Shown here: piece by piece, positions 1 to 11,229 of the stretch | Layout of the letters: each line of letters opens with the position of its first letter | How positions within the stretch are numbered: position 1 is the stretch's first letter | Source of the DNA: Halichondria panicea | Lineage: Eukaryota; Porifera; Demospongiae; Suberitida; Halichondriidae | Assembly (NCBI RefSeq): GCF_963675165.1 | Contig: NC_087390.1 | Location: 4,659,301 to 4,723,300, forward strand | DNA length: 64,000 nucleotides | Direction: 5' to 3' | Program-made: the position numbers and the translations under genes | The notes under the pieces: model-generated | What the model saw: the letters and a program-made list of their open reading frames with translations, nothing else | What the model was told of the DNA's origin: nothing | Databases searched by the model: none

Positions 1-27
1 ACAAGGTTTTCAATGTAATTTTATACT

Positions 28-203
28 TACCGTATATCTTCTAATTTATCGGACACTTCTAATTACCCCGGACACTCTTTTGGGAAATTTTCGTTGTTCT
101 AATACTCCAGTGCTTTAATATTACATTTGTTATCCGGACAACACTGGGACAATTTCCAAAATAATTATTTTTTGCTGTCCGATAAATTAAAAGATATACG
201 GTA
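28..203. mobile_element. MITE with 28-bp terminal inverted repeats
   Basis: The ends at 28-55 and 176-203 are inverted copies of each other with one mismatch, beginning TACCGTATATCTT. The interior is non-coding. TA dinucleotides at the ends fit a Tc1/mariner-type MITE, which is inference. A partial copy of the left end recurs at 8283-8337. Confidence 0.8.
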
Positions 204-446
204 TATTACGGCCGGATATGACGTTTTGGGTGTGGTTTAGCAAATAAAATCGGATTACACTTAAATAGAGAACAAAATGATTCATTATCCTTCATTATCC
301 TCGAGACAAGAACCGCAAAAGTAGTCATTAGATTCGAGGTAAGGTCGTTTTTAATCCGTGGCTATTTCCTGAGATACAGCCACCTCGCTATTCTGGCCAA
401 GCTGCATGGTCCCAAGGGTGACCGGATTAACGAGAGTCTACTGTAG
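204..446. mobile_element. Fragment of pogo/Tigger-like MITE
   Basis: This stretch matches the right-hand parts of the elements at 18308-18633 and 37580-37897, including the terminus GGATTAACGAGAGTCTACTG followed by TA. Its left terminus is missing or degraded. A further partial copy in inverted orientation lies near 63640-63720. The remaining bases to about 788 hold no gene I can see. Confidence 0.6.
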
Positions 447-788
447 TTAATCCCCTGCAAGTCCCTGTTTGGCTGTCCGATTTTTGGAGCCGTCCGGTTA
501 TTGATTAGCTACATGGTAGAAGAGCAAAATACTCAAAATAATTCCTTCTTTGTATTACTGAAGTAGAGTAACCGCGGCAGTTATGAGACAGGAAATTACA
601 AATTGCAATAACTCCGCTATACTTAGTTGCTTTCACCTAAAATTTTCAGCACAAAAATGATGTATACATATCAAAATCCATAACAGAGATAATCTATTAC
701 TTTACACACAATTTGTACAAATATGAATAGTGCCATCAGTGGGCATTTAGGGATAGACGTTCTAATTAAGGGACGAACATTATTTTAG

Positions 789-3583
789 TTATTTACATAA
801 ATCACAAACATAACTGTTCGGGAGACGACTCCTGCTTCTCAACTTCGTGCATTTAACCCTTTCCCGGCTTTAATTAAAAAAACAAAATACAGAATAAATA
901 CATATTTTTCTTTAAAAATACATATCTCATGAACAATGCATTGAAATCACTTGCAACTATTTCCTACAGGTAGCCCAGATCCTGGGGGTACCATGACATC
1001 ATCATCGTTACCTAGCAACTGACCACCCCCCACTAATTAACGATTTTTTACACATTTCACAATTATGAACATAAAGAATATTGTATGAAGGCATGAAGTA
1101 ACTAAAAACACTAAGTAAGTGTTCTCAATGTTCTCACGGTGACATGGTTCAATCAGGATCAGCAGAAACTTCTCTGCGAGGTCGTATCGGCAGACGCTCT
1201 TTTCCCGGGAAATGTTTTCTTCACCTACACACAGGTTTACAAGTTCAATGGTGGCTCATGATGTCCACTTGTGTACTAACTAGACTAAGCATACCATACT
1301 GAAGCTATCCAGACTACATATGATACTCCATAGTTACTTACAAGGTCCAGGACTTTGGTTCATGCTCAGGAGCTTCTTCCTCCGGCTCTTCAGGCTCTAT
1401 GTTTATAGCTTGACCTCTGAGAAGTAGTTTCCTCTCTTGGTATGATCCCAGTCACTGTCCTCTTACTCAACAAGGCCATAAGTATCGTTATTCTCACTGT
1501 CTAGCTGCCCTAGAACCTCGCTGAGGTTGTACTATGAAGATCTTGTAGCCATTATCAAACGGTCACTTTTCTTTCGACAGTACTGCACAAAGCGTACCTC
1601 GAGGCAAGATATTAAAGATACCATGTGAAAGAGCAGCCCAATGCGCATGTGCTGGTACCTACAGCGTGTGCATAGCTCCAACACAGCGCCCACAACGATT
1701 TTTTGAAAATTATCACTACCGCTGCCGTCATATGACGGCTAAAGCCGGGAAAGGGTTAAAGTCATACCAACGTACACATTCGTCACAACAGACCCATAAA
1801 TCTGAATCCTCAGAATATACTTTACCACACGTTGGACAAATTGCATCATCTCTTGTGTCTTCTGTATATTCTGTATCATGTTCAGCAGCATCTTCTCTAG
1901 TTGCATCTCTGTCTAGAGTGAGTCCTTCCACAAGGCTTTCTACACCTTTGCCCCGATGTTTTGTTTGTTTGGCTTTTTGTTCCTTTTTTAGTCTTTTTTT
2001 TTTTCGGCTATTTTCTTCTCACGGAGTCGTTTTCTTTCAAGCTTTTCCAGTTTATTTTCTTTTTTCTCTTTGTGGGCAGCATTTAGACCATCAAACACAG
2101 CATCATCTGTGATACAAACAGTTTTTATTTTATTGATGCCAGTCTTTCTTCTCCGCCCTGATGTCTCCTTAGGTTTGGGCAGGGAAAGAATGTCACTGAG
2201 GTCATTGCAAGATGCTTTAGCTTCAGAGTTGGGGGATTTGGAATTAGTTGTACACGTCCCACTACTGTTGGTTGAAGCAGCAGGCATACTTGAGCTACTG
2301 ACATTACTTAAGCAGCGTTCTGGGTGATTAATTTTAATCCACGCAATGTACTCCGTGTCTTAAATGTCATAACCTTCTTCAAATCGTCGTGCAAAGCACT
2401 TTTCTTTTCGGAGAAAAAAGCATCAGCTGTTCATTATCGTCTTCCTTTTGAAGGGGTAGGCCGTCAGCTTTTCTCGAGAGGGCAATAGATGGTGCCAGTT
2501 GCCTATCATCCACAGAGCTTGGATTAAAGGGATAAATCCCTGTCTTTTTAAAGCCGCTCAATGGAGTGAAACTAGTTGTATATGCTTCTCCCACCATCGA
2601 GGCCAGAATATCAGTAGTGATAACTCTTTCAGGATTTTGCTTCATGTAGTTACCACAAGCCTTATTGAAACTTGATTTAAACGATTTGAAAACCCCAACA
2701 TCTAGAGGCTGGAGAATGTGCGAGGTATGAGCTGGCAAACATAGCAGGCACACTCCATTTGCACGGGCCATCTCAATCAATTCAATGGAAACATGAGAGC
2801 TATGGCCATCTTGTATTAGCAAAACCGGACGAATTGGAGGTATGCTACTTACAAAAAATTCAAACCATTCACAAAATAGTACGGAATTGACCCAGCCGCT
2901 CTCACTGCTTTTAAACAGGGTGTTAGAGAATGCTCCTTCTTTTAGTTTATCAGGCACACATGTTTTTCGTGGCACTACAAATCCTGTTGCTGAGACACAA
3001 GAGAGAATAGTGTGTGTCTTCCCTCTTTCAGCAGAAGAAACAGCATACACATGTCTCCTACCCAATTCCGCAATGACTCTATGTGGCTTAAAAACAATAC
3101 TCCGGTTTCATCACAATTATTTGCATAGGCTTTGATACCAGATTTAAGCTTTCCATAAAGAGACCCTAGTTTTCCAAAGAAGTCGTTAGTAGTTTCTTTG
3201 TTAGAGATCTAACTGTTAGAGTGGGCCTTCGTCTCATAAACCCCTCGAACCAAGCTCTTCCGGCACTTCCATTTTGGAAAGGGTGTGACCGCTGGCTTTT
3301 CTCAACAATAGAGTACGCCAAACCCATTACACCTTCACGGGTTATTCCAAACCCCATTTCACACATCTTAAGCAAGTATTCGGCCAGTTTTGTCTCTTCG
3401 TCCTCAGTTAACACAGTTTTCGGCCCAGGTCGACAATCAATTGCTACACTTCCATTGACCCTTCTCCTAAGCGTCTCCAGGGGAACATTGTACAATCTCA
3501 ATGCTTCTCTTAGCAACATTTTGTACTTGAGACACAGCAGTTTCCATGCTTACTCTACTCCACTGCTTGCGTTTAGCTGCCAT
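789..3583 (-). pseudogene. Pogo/Tigger-type transposase with C-terminal PHD finger, disrupted
   Basis: Read from 3583 downward, the translation starts with an AAKRKQW-type N-terminus, then a psq-like HTH (3519-3400), a CENPB-type HTH (to about 3200) and a DDE_1 catalytic core (about 3165-2450). The core shows the family signatures NCDETG, LIQDGHSSH and LPAHTSHILQPLDVG. A lysine-rich segment follows (2287-1990), then the first half of a PHD finger with CPTCGK and CCDEC (about 1830-1770). The second half, with CDLC, lies at 852-792 beyond an inserted element, and the stop codon is at 789-791. The gene is dead: frame breaks occur near 3519, 3195 and 3088, and there is an in-frame stop near 2358. 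The region 1988-1930 is also frame-shifted. The family transposes by cut and paste at TA sites. I did not find this copy's own terminal repeats. Confidence 0.88.
857..1755. mobile_element. piggyBac-type non-autonomous element, TTAA target duplication
   Basis: The element begins CCCTTTCCCGGCTTTAA and ends with the inverted copy (16 of 17 bases match). It is flanked on both sides by TTAA (853-856 and 1756-1759), the target-site duplication typical of piggyBac elements. The 899-bp interior shows no transposase. It interrupts the PHD-finger codons of the surrounding Tigger transposase. Removing the element and one TTAA makes the flanking reading frame continuous, so the insertion is younger than that gene. 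Confidence 0.85.
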
Positions 3584-3936
3584 CTAAGATATAATATTCA
3601 AAATTACTTACAATCAAGTGTTAACACTGTGCTCTCTTTTAATTATTATTGTATCTGCAATGCTCATAGCATGCTTACCATATATAATATCCACACGTAC
3701 GTCCACAGCTAGCTTCATGCAATTCAGATATGATTCCACGTGGTCTAATAACCAGGCTCACGTTCCAAGTAAAAACTAGCCCCTCCCAATAGTAAAGTTC
3801 AAGCTAGCAGCCTATTCCATCCGGTAAAATGTATGCACCAGCAGTTGGCATGTAGTTGTAACCTATGAGCAGGTAATGATCAGTTTTGAATAAAGTGTCT
3901 CATAATACCCACCGTCCCATTATACCAGCATCTACT
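3584..3936. other. No gene seen
   Basis: AT-rich sequence between the Tigger relic and an LRR relic. No coding signal, RNA gene or clear terminal repeats recognised. Confidence 0.4.
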
Positions 3937-4512
3937 CTATATATCGTTCAGTGACGATCTCACATGCAAGGAAGACGAAAATTCATTATTGAACTGAAGA
4001 TTTTGGTAATTTATCCAAATTTTTTCTAATAATGGTAAACACTGTACACTTGGAAGTGAAACATGCCCACTGTTGAGCTTCACATCGATAAAAAGTTGAG
4101 TCAGCGTAGATGATTTTGGGAGGATCTTCGTTAAATCTAGGATGAACAACAGATATTTGAGAGAAATATTTAGATGTTTTAACAATGGAATGGAATTTAT
4201 CTAGGGTTTCTTTCCAAATGGTAAGCAGGAAATTTTTTGATACTTGTGTTAGCAATCAAAATATCAATGGCGGATAAGTTCATACGTGCCACAGGAATAT
4301 TTTCATAGCTCGATACTAATGTTGAGTTTTCGTAAATACATGAATGTCCCGCTGCGAGGTATCGAAGTTTTTTCAGCACATTCCACAGAGAAAAAAACGC
4401 TCTCGATGTTTTCAATACCAGAAATGTTTAGAGCAGTCAAACCCATATAATTTGATCTGAGATCACATAGACCTTTGTCAAAGCATTTTTGCAGCCGTAG
4501 ATGTCTAAGCAT
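3937..4512 (-). pseudogene. Leucine-rich-repeat protein fragment, frame-shifted
   Basis: Four overlapping minus-strand frames together give a leucine-rich series such as LRHLRLQKC, LTALNISGIENIE and LKHLNISLKYL, with the spacing of LRRs. No single frame runs through, so at least two frame breaks are present (near 4380 and 4200). It looks like a decayed fragment of an F-box/LRR or NLR-like multicopy gene. The exact family cannot be told. The F-box remnant at 5855-6060 is on the opposite strand, so the two are not one gene as they stand. Confidence 0.5.
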
Positions 4513-4869
4513 GTGAGTTTGGACACAATTCAGAGATCAATGTAATTTCAAATGTACACTTTCTTGCAAACAGAGTGACTCGATGCTTGATATATTGAAT
4601 GACAAGTGATTACGATGAGAAGTTTGCGGTAATATAACATAGCACTTACACTTTCTTTTATTTCCTCCAACCTAATGCGCGTGTTTTTTTTTCGTTGTTT
4701 TTTTGTTTTTTCAAGTTTATGCACATTAGGGCAAAGGTACACAGAAAATAGCTATATAGAGCTAATATTAATCTGTAACCTAGTCTATGAACTACATATG
4801 TACATTATACAAACGAAAAGAGTAATTAGCAGTAATTAGTCCTCATTTGTTGCATCTCCATTCAGTTGC

Positions 4870-5245
4870 CCTTTGAATTAATCGATCAAATGATAAACCA
4901 CGAGTGTCAAACTTCAATGCGTTCCATCTAGAGAGCGTCTAGGAAAAAACGAGTGTCCAAAACCTTTGGTCCTGGCAAAGCTAACAGTAAACTGTGAGGT
5001 GTTCCCACACCTCGACTGGTAGTGACGATTTTTGCGTTGGAGTATGTCATGTTTCCGGTGACAATCTTAAATAGTATGCATAATCTTGACGTGTTTCTGC
5101 GATCAGCCATTGTATTGAGATTGCAGCTCGATAGGAAGAAATTATAGCTGGTGCCCCAATTTTTGGTACATACTTTCAGGGCAAATTTTTGAACATCCTT
5201 AATTAGTTTGATGTCTTTCCTTAGGTACGGATCTAGCCTCGAATC
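4870..5245 (-). mobile_element. LINE retrotransposon fragment, C-terminal part of reverse-transcriptase ORF
   Basis: The frame reading from about 5245 resembles the region after the reverse-transcriptase domain of CR1/L2/jockey-like LINEs: a DPYLRKDIKLI-type stretch, VQKFALKVCTKNW, then a segment with MADRR and LCILFKIVTG. A stop falls at 4928, but coding similarity continues in another frame to about 4870. No reverse-transcriptase catalytic core is present here, so this is a truncated copy. A related 3' end lies at 8070-8270. Confidence 0.65.
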
Positions 5246-5350
5246 CACGCCGATTAAAATACCTTGATTAAACACCCGGGCGTTTATTTCATATCGAAGT
5301 CTGTAAAGGGGCGTTTAAACGAGATGGGCGCTTATTCGAAATGGGCGTTT
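5246..5350. mobile_element. Fragment of the GGGCGTTTAAT MITE family
   Basis: Several short motifs of the CGGGCGTTTA type occur here in both orientations and match the interior and ends of the complete element at 43355-43770. The terminal repeats are incomplete. Confidence 0.5.
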
Positions 5351-5854
5351 ATTGTTATGTCTATTGCACAGCAGTATGCTCTTTTGTCTGCCACTGGAGG
5401 CTTGGATGGAAGCCACTACTTTTAAAAAGGTTATCCGCGTGTCTTGCCGACAAATGGGAGCAATCATACTCAACCACCCTGGCCTGGCTCCGCTGCCACC
5501 TTACCTTCTTTCTTCTCCGATCAGCTATTCAATGCATTAGAGGTACTCGTTCAAGTATCGGACACGCTTCCAAAGCTCCACCTTCTATTGACCTGGTCAC
5601 ACAGCCGAGATGGCCATAAACTGAACTGTTAACACCATAATTTCATTCCTTTCATTTTATTTATTTTTTATATCTCTAACGCACATGTATAATTATTTAA
5701 GGGGCTTCTTCCCCCCATGGAAAAAAAATACAGATCCCACACAGCTGACGCATATTCCATATGAGGGCAAATTTTTTACCTCTAAATTGCGCACGTGATG
5801 TTGTCCAGCCTCCACGTGCATCTTGGTTAAATTTTGGAAGTTCTCACTTCTCTC

Positions 5855-6060
5855 ATTTCCTACTGAAGTACTGCTCAAGATCACTGACTGCCTGCCAGCC
5901 TATGACAAGCTATATCTCCTGCACAAGGCTCTACTCTCTCCTCAGCGACCCTCGTGCCTGGAGTTCCCTGGTGTGGAAAAATTGTCGCAATAGAGATCAA
6001 GACTTCAAAGCTCTCAGACTGGCAGTGACACTGTCTCACTCATATGTGACGTTTCTTATA
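5855..6060 (+). pseudogene. F-box domain remnant
   Basis: One frame starts FPTEVLLKITDCLPAYDKLY, the usual opening of an F-box. About 90 bases in, the frame changes and continues with LSDPRAWSSLVWKNC, the following helix region of F-box proteins. F-box proteins recruit substrates to SCF ubiquitin ligases. Only one domain and its immediate C-terminal side remain and the frame is broken, so this is probably a decayed exon of a multicopy gene. Confidence 0.5.
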
Positions 6061-6167
6061 ATTATGACAAAATTAAATACGACAATTATCCCTGAAATAG
6101 GTACTGCAGATTCAGCAGTATGTCATAGTCACATGCACCTCACCAGAGGAAAGTCTGGAGGTTTGTG

Positions 6168-6495
6168 CTTATGGCAAGCCAAGTGTAACAAAATTGTCGA
6201 GCAGCTACATGTACCTCTTAAAACGTACACATGAATTCGAACGTACTAATGAAACGTACACGCAAACTCCTGACGTAGCCTAGGTACCTACTAATGAACT
6301 GTACATGCGAATTAGGGACGTACATATGAAACGTACAAGCGAATTTAGACGTACTTGTGAATATCATCTTACACACAAACTCACGTGACTGGAAAAAATG
6401 GATGCTGAAAGTTTAGCTGGTCCAACTACAATCAAAACGACAGTATGGCATGGCCAATAACGATCTTGTTACACTTGGCTTGCCAGCTATACGTG
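6168..6495. repeat. Foldback repeat with 25-40 bp arms
   Basis: GGCAAGCCAAGTGTAACAA at about 6173 is repeated in inverted form at about 6467-6485. Between them are multiple GTACACGCGAA-like words. A second copy of the left half lies at 15198-15320. Both copies sit close to HECT-derived sequence. Confidence 0.55.
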
Positions 6496-6689
6496 TTATT
6501 ACAAGCACAAAGATTATGTTCTCCTGCTTAAATAATTACCGGTATTTACTGTTAATACAAAAATTGTCGTATAATATCTCATGGCACCACAACAATACAA
6601 AAATGAAGACTTAATGGGCAGTTTAATTCAAGTTCAGTGCATGTCAATAAACGCTGATTCGTACGGCATCAAATTCTTCGTTTGTACGA

Positions 6690-7722
6690 GCTAAGATATA
6701 CTTACGAAGTCATTCCTGAAGTCAGTGAAGTTTGAGTAAGAAATTGGCAATTCCAAAGTGAAGGGAACAGGTGTGAGCAATCGGTGTTCTGGCCAAGCCT
6801 GACACACCGTTGAATACTATCTTAACTTCTTTTGCAATGCACACACAGCTTCCCAGTAACAAATCGTAGGAAGAGACCCAATTCATTTGGCTGCATAGTG
6901 CCCAATTAAGGCACGTAGAGATATCCACACACTCTAGATTCCTGTCGCGATAAAAACTCAGGAAAAGTGAAGAGAGAATTCACCTTAATTACAGATACTG
7001 ACAATCGCTGATACATGGTGTGATTTTGCACTCCAAAAGGCGTTTGGTATACCCGTATTTATCAGTGCAATCGCTGCTGCTGGCTTTGTCAGGAACTCAT
7101 ATCGAGCAACTTGCTGGATTGCAGTCGAAGGAGTTGGCAGCACACGACAGCCAAATTGGGCAAGGGTATACTTGTTAACTCATCTTGTAATTCAGAAGAA
7201 AATACTTAACACTTTGATTGAAGTAGGGCACGTTTGAGAGTATCACGTTCAAAAGGGGTGATGTAATCCAAAAAAGAATCCAAAAGAGCATTTGGTGGAA
7301 GAGATATACACACGGCATGGCAGCTAGGGTTGGCAAAGCAATGCGAATGGGAAGTATGCCTGCAACTAAGTACCCATGAGACAATAATTATGTAGCCAAT
7401 GATCGGAAGTCAAGTCTGATTGAGGATGTAGCATAGGTATCAAAATAGTTATTCCTTCAAATAACTTGTCAAATGCTTGTTCCCAGAAAGCTGAAAACAT
7501 ATCTCTCTGCACTCCTCCATCGTCAACTCCCAATTCTCCTCGAAATGAAATAAAGATTGGATACTCGCCGACAATATCTCCTTCGCGATACAAGTCAATC
7601 ACATCTTCATATACATTGGTATGTTCAATAAGGTGTTCAATGCAACCAGGCTCAGCATTCACACTCATGTACTGTTTTCGTTCTCTCGCGTCTAAAACAA
7701 ATAAATAAATGGTATTACCCAT
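6690..7722 (-). pseudogene. HECT-type E3 ubiquitin ligase C-terminal region, frame-shifted
   Basis: Read on the minus strand from 7722, the sequence gives a HECT N-lobe-like stretch (FISFRGELGVDDGGVQRDMF), then HGYLVAGILPIRIALPTLAA, LDYITPFERDTLKRALLQ and a cysteine-containing tail (SGLARTPIAHTCS, ELPISYSNFTDF). This is the order seen in HECT-domain proteins that are multicopy in sponges and cnidarians. The frame is broken near 7380, 7310 and 6765, and an in-frame stop lies near 7205. A GTAAGT donor-like site follows the last conserved residues near 6700. HECT ligases carry ubiquitin on a catalytic cysteine. Whether TCS is that cysteine here is inference. A partial copy of the C-terminal segment is at 15345-15470. 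Confidence 0.7.
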
Positions 7723-8069
7723 TACATAACTTCTACTTAGGACACAAACTATAATTCCTGCTGTAACAGAATGCGGGCTGGAATTATTTATTAGGCTCTT
7801 ATGAAAGCTAGCTAGCTAACTATAAGCATCAACGAATTCGCGAAGCTAAATTAATCACATGCACACTATAATAACTAATCACACGGTTTGTACTTATAAA
7901 ATCTTTTTTCTGTACCACATCAAACCAAAAACGCATGGGCTATTGTTATGGTTGCTCTAAAAGCTATATTTGGATTAAAATAAATGGCAGTCATGTACCA
8001 ACCTTTACAAATAGCTATAAAGCTAGGGTGAAGTGTGTCCTATAATATAAACATTAAAACCCATACGTT
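7723..8069. other. No gene seen
   Basis: AT-rich intergenic sequence. No supported coding frame or inverted repeat. Confidence 0.4.
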
Positions 8070-8270
8070 TTAATAGTCAACTAAGTGAGAATACAAATAT
8101 GACTTAAATGAACATATACTAGCACAGTCTACTAGAGCAAATTCCTTACGGCTAACCAGCTTATTCCATACTGCGATTGCATGAGGAAAAAAGGAGAATT
8201 TGTACAACGATGTTCTACATTTGTAGGGGACCAGAGAGAAACAGTTAACTGTTCTGCTGCTGTACATCAC
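8070..8270 (-). mobile_element. LINE 3'-terminal coding fragment
   Basis: The 66-residue frame ends in the tail common to CR1/L2-like LINE ORF2 proteins: YKFSFFPHAIAVWNKL, then a stretch rich in F and Y. It is followed immediately (8283-8337) by a fragment of the MITE whose full copy lies at 28-203. No reverse-transcriptase domain is present. Confidence 0.65.
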
Positions 8271-8417
8271 ATTTCTTTTAGTACCGTATATCTTCTAATT
8301 TATCGGACACTTCTAATTACCCCGGACACTCTTTTGGCAGAAGGCTTCGGCAATTGTAATAAATAATAGTGAACTGATCAACGCCAATTGAGATGTGCCT
8401 TTGGTCTGAGGCTAGTC

Positions 8418-9268
8418 AGTTTGGATCTGGCTCGGAGGGTTGGTCGTCCTCTGGGTCAGGTTGTATGGGCTGTATGGGCTGATTGTTTTCAAGTGAGGGT
8501 TCGATTGTGATGTGAAATTCCATGTTTTCTACGTAACCGTGTCTTTTGTCTGATAAGTAGACTTTTGCCACGGATCTTAATTGTTCTGCTGTCAGTACCA
8601 AGGTTTATCAACCTTCTGCGTTCTTTAAGTAAAATTGATTCTATTGATCGCTCATCTTTGGTCATATCAGATAATAATTATTATGTCTTGAGTTGCTGCG
8701 AGCTTGAACCTGTTTGTCAAGATCAGTAGTGGGTCTCTGGCATTCGACATTTTTACTAATAGGGGTCTAGGTCTGGATTGTTTGGTGTCGTACTTTCCCA
8801 GCCTTATGCAGTCTTTGATGGAATTATCACTCACATTTGAGTTTGTTGGTTTTAGGGCTATGACTGCGGACTCAGTGTCCTTGTTTAGCCTTTCGTTTCT
8901 AAACCGTAGACCACAATGTTAAATTTGCGGTCTTCTGTGCTAGACCTGAGTTTGTAGCACAATGGCAGGGGCCAAGAAGTTGTTGTGTTTCAGTTCTGCA
9001 ATTTCCGATTGTAAGGCATTTATCACTTGCATCATGTTTGTTAGCTGCTTCGCCTAAGTGAGAAGCTTACAGATAAAGGGCTCGCTTTAGGCTTGAAAGT
9101 GAAGAAATGCTGTAGTAGACAGTCCGGTACAGTATCTGTGGATCTAGCCATCACACATGCCGTCGCAGAAGATGGAGTCTTTGGTCTTTGACTGGTCAGT
9201 GACTTAGCCTTTTTGCTTGCTTTCTCCTTTGGAGGAGGTTTTGACCCTGACCCTTGTTTGGTGGGCAT
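8418..9268 (-). mobile_element. LINE ORF1-like pseudogene
   Basis: The frame from 9268 has a lysine/proline-rich start (MPTKQGSGSKPPPKEK). Further downstream in shifted frames come an RRM-like block with NIVVYGL, SIKDCIRLGKYDT and RPLLVKMS, then DMTKDERSIESILLKERRRL. This order matches ORF1 nucleic-acid chaperone proteins of CR1/L2-type LINEs. Several frame breaks and stops lie between 9040 and 8600. With the ORF2 tail at 8070-8270 it appears to be one internally deleted LINE copy on the minus strand. An A-rich tract lies at 9318-9360. Confidence 0.6.
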
Positions 9269-9477
9269 GCTTGCTTGGCTTTAGAATTTTATGTATGAGC
9301 TGCTACTCTTTGAGTAGGCCAAATAATAAAATAAAACAAAATAAAAAATAAAATAAAAATAGCTCTCTCCCTCTAGTCACAGCACGGTCTCGCTCACGGT
9401 AGTTCTCACTCTCACTCTCTCTGTCTTAACCAGGACAAAATTAATATGACACAACAGTATAGATCTACAACAGTAGA

Positions 9478-9960
9478 TCAAGTACAGCCCTTACAGGCAA
9501 TAGAATAGACCGATTTTTCCAGGCCACCTAGCCTCAGTGTGCCTAGCTTAGAGCCTTCACTTGACTTCCCAGCAGCAGTAGCAGTATACTGAGTAGCAGA
9601 AGCAGTAGCAGTAGCAGTAGTAGATCTTTGGTCAACCACAATCTTGATCCTTTGAGTGATGATGGACCTGCCTTCATCCATAACAGGTTGAACATGATAA
9701 TAGTCATCCATCTCAAGGTCACACGTTGCAGTCATCTCAAGGTTACACGCAACATCAAGGTCCCTACATTTCTGTTCAAATAATGCAGTAATGTAATCTC
9801 GTAACACTTAAATGCACTTTGTTTGGTCTGCAGAATTATTATGTTTCGAAACAATAGCCACAAATAATTATTAAAGCACACACATACCATGTACGGATCC
9901 TGCAACAAGTCTAACATGTCACTCGTACTTCCTTCCACACTTGTCACCATCACAAGGGTA
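9478..9960 (-). CDS. Hypothetical minus-strand exons
   Basis: A 109-residue frame (9807-9478) with acidic and threonine/alanine-rich segments is preceded by a short frame near 9960-9890 ending in an LDLLQDPYMV-type stretch followed by a possible donor. No family recognised. It could be the 5' part of a decayed HECT-type gene like the one at 6690-7722, but nothing in the sequence proves this. Confidence 0.25.
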
Positions 9961-10389
9961 TTTTAAAAGGCTTTGACAGATTCATTCGTTGATATTTGCA
10001 AGGACATCACAGGGTGAACCAGAGACAAAAAAGTGAACGGTGGAACAACATCGCTGCTTAGGACAAACTGATACATGTCCTGAAAAAGACAATAAGGCTC
10101 ATTAATTTATTAGAAACTGATTGAAAAACATTCAATGGAGAGGATAACGTTTCTGGTAATTCTTGGATGTATAAGCTCCCGTAGCCAGCAAGTTTTGTGG
10201 CGCCTAGACCATCTAGCTGTTGATTGGCAGCCTTTTGAGCATGTAGGAATTGAAACGACTTAAGTTCAATGCCCTTGAAAGCATGTTATTTCGCTGTTCA
10301 CCTCTTCCTCAGAATCAACTTTTGAAAAACCTATCTCTTTTATACGGCCCATCTTTCTCGATTTATTTCTCAAGGGACCTTTTAGGAAA

Positions 10390-10672
10390 GTTGCTGGCAC
10401 TTCCTTTAATACAATTACAGTCAAATGCTCCTTTGCGTTTTGGAAAAGCAGCTTTTTTTATTACTAGCCACAATACAATCATCTACAGGATTAAACTTTC
10501 TTTTGCTTATCGAACAGGATGTTGGGAATAGTTTGCTTTAGCATTTGCTTCAGATCTAGATGGGGAGCGAGTTCGAAGGTTATCACAAAGTTGTTTTGCT
10601 TTTAAGGACGTCTTCATAACCTTGATTGGTATAGTAAAGTAAAGTATCAATTTCCAGTGCTATAAAATAAGC
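10390..10672. repeat. Direct repeat of 12545-12815
   Basis: The words GCTGGCACTTCCTTTAATAC, GGAAAAGCAGCTTTTTTTAT and CAGGATGTTGGGAATAGTTT occur in the same order here and at 12545-12690. The match continues through 12710-12815. The two copies flank the integrase pseudogene. On the minus strand this is the N-terminal part of the frame at 12726-12400. Confidence 0.75.
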
Positions 10673-10946
10673 TTACCTCTTCTGCAGTTTCTTGCTTAAT
10701 AAAAATTGTCCCAAAATTTGGCACAAGATTTTCTGCACTAACATCCACAACTTGGTGTCAGTTTGCAAATAGAAGGACGTGGACGCAGATCGGAATAGCA
10801 GATCAGAAAAGGTTGCTTTGTCAGGTTTCCATACTCATCAGTAGGGTTAGTAGATTCTATAAACTTAATTGGCCTTCTCCTATCTTTAAAGATAGCGAGG
10901 ATCTCCTTGGATTTATCTACACAAGACTCCATCTCTCTATTCAACC
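10562..10946. repeat. Inverted copy of 12824-13190
   Basis: The sequence from AAAGTTGTTTTGCTTTTAAG through the TTTGGCACAAGATTTTCTGC block to the CTCCTTGGATTTATCTAC block is present in reverse complement at 12824-13190. Only the copy at 12824-13100 keeps a clean open frame. This one carries stops and a MITE at 10947-11079. Confidence 0.7.
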
Positions 10947-11079
10947 CAGAGGAGGTCCGACATGTGTGCATGAATCACTACAAGTGCTAGTGCATTTGGC
11001 TTGGACATATCACGTTACCGCAATGACATCAATGCACTGAACTTGTAGTGATTCGTGCACGCATGTCGGACCTCCTCTG
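10947..11079. mobile_element. Mutator-like foldback MITE (CAGAGGAGG family), copy 1
   Basis: Starts CAGAGGAGGTCCGACATG and ends with its inverted copy. The arms pair over about 45 bases. Flanking TATTCAACC and TATTCGATT resemble a decayed 9-bp duplication. Other members lie at 17788, 18002, 30287, 30475 and 30519. Confidence 0.75.
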
Positions 11080-11229
11080 TATTCGATTCAACACGAGGGG
11101 GCTCCACTTAATAATTGTGTGCGCATGTGCAAAAAAGCTCAAGTAGTTTCAACTTAAAAAGTCAAACGCCTCTAACTCTGAATTTTGAAGGAGTAACATA
11201 CCAGAAGTAAAAAGCTGAAGAGGAGACTT

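Noticed and set aside
1666-2327. Plus-strand frames opposite the Tigger transposase
   Set aside because: They are antisense shadows of the minus-strand coding sequence and show no domain.
9478-9807. Threonine/alanine-rich frame as a confident gene
   Set aside because: Low-complexity GTA/GCA codon runs explain much of its openness. Kept only as a low-confidence hypothetical.
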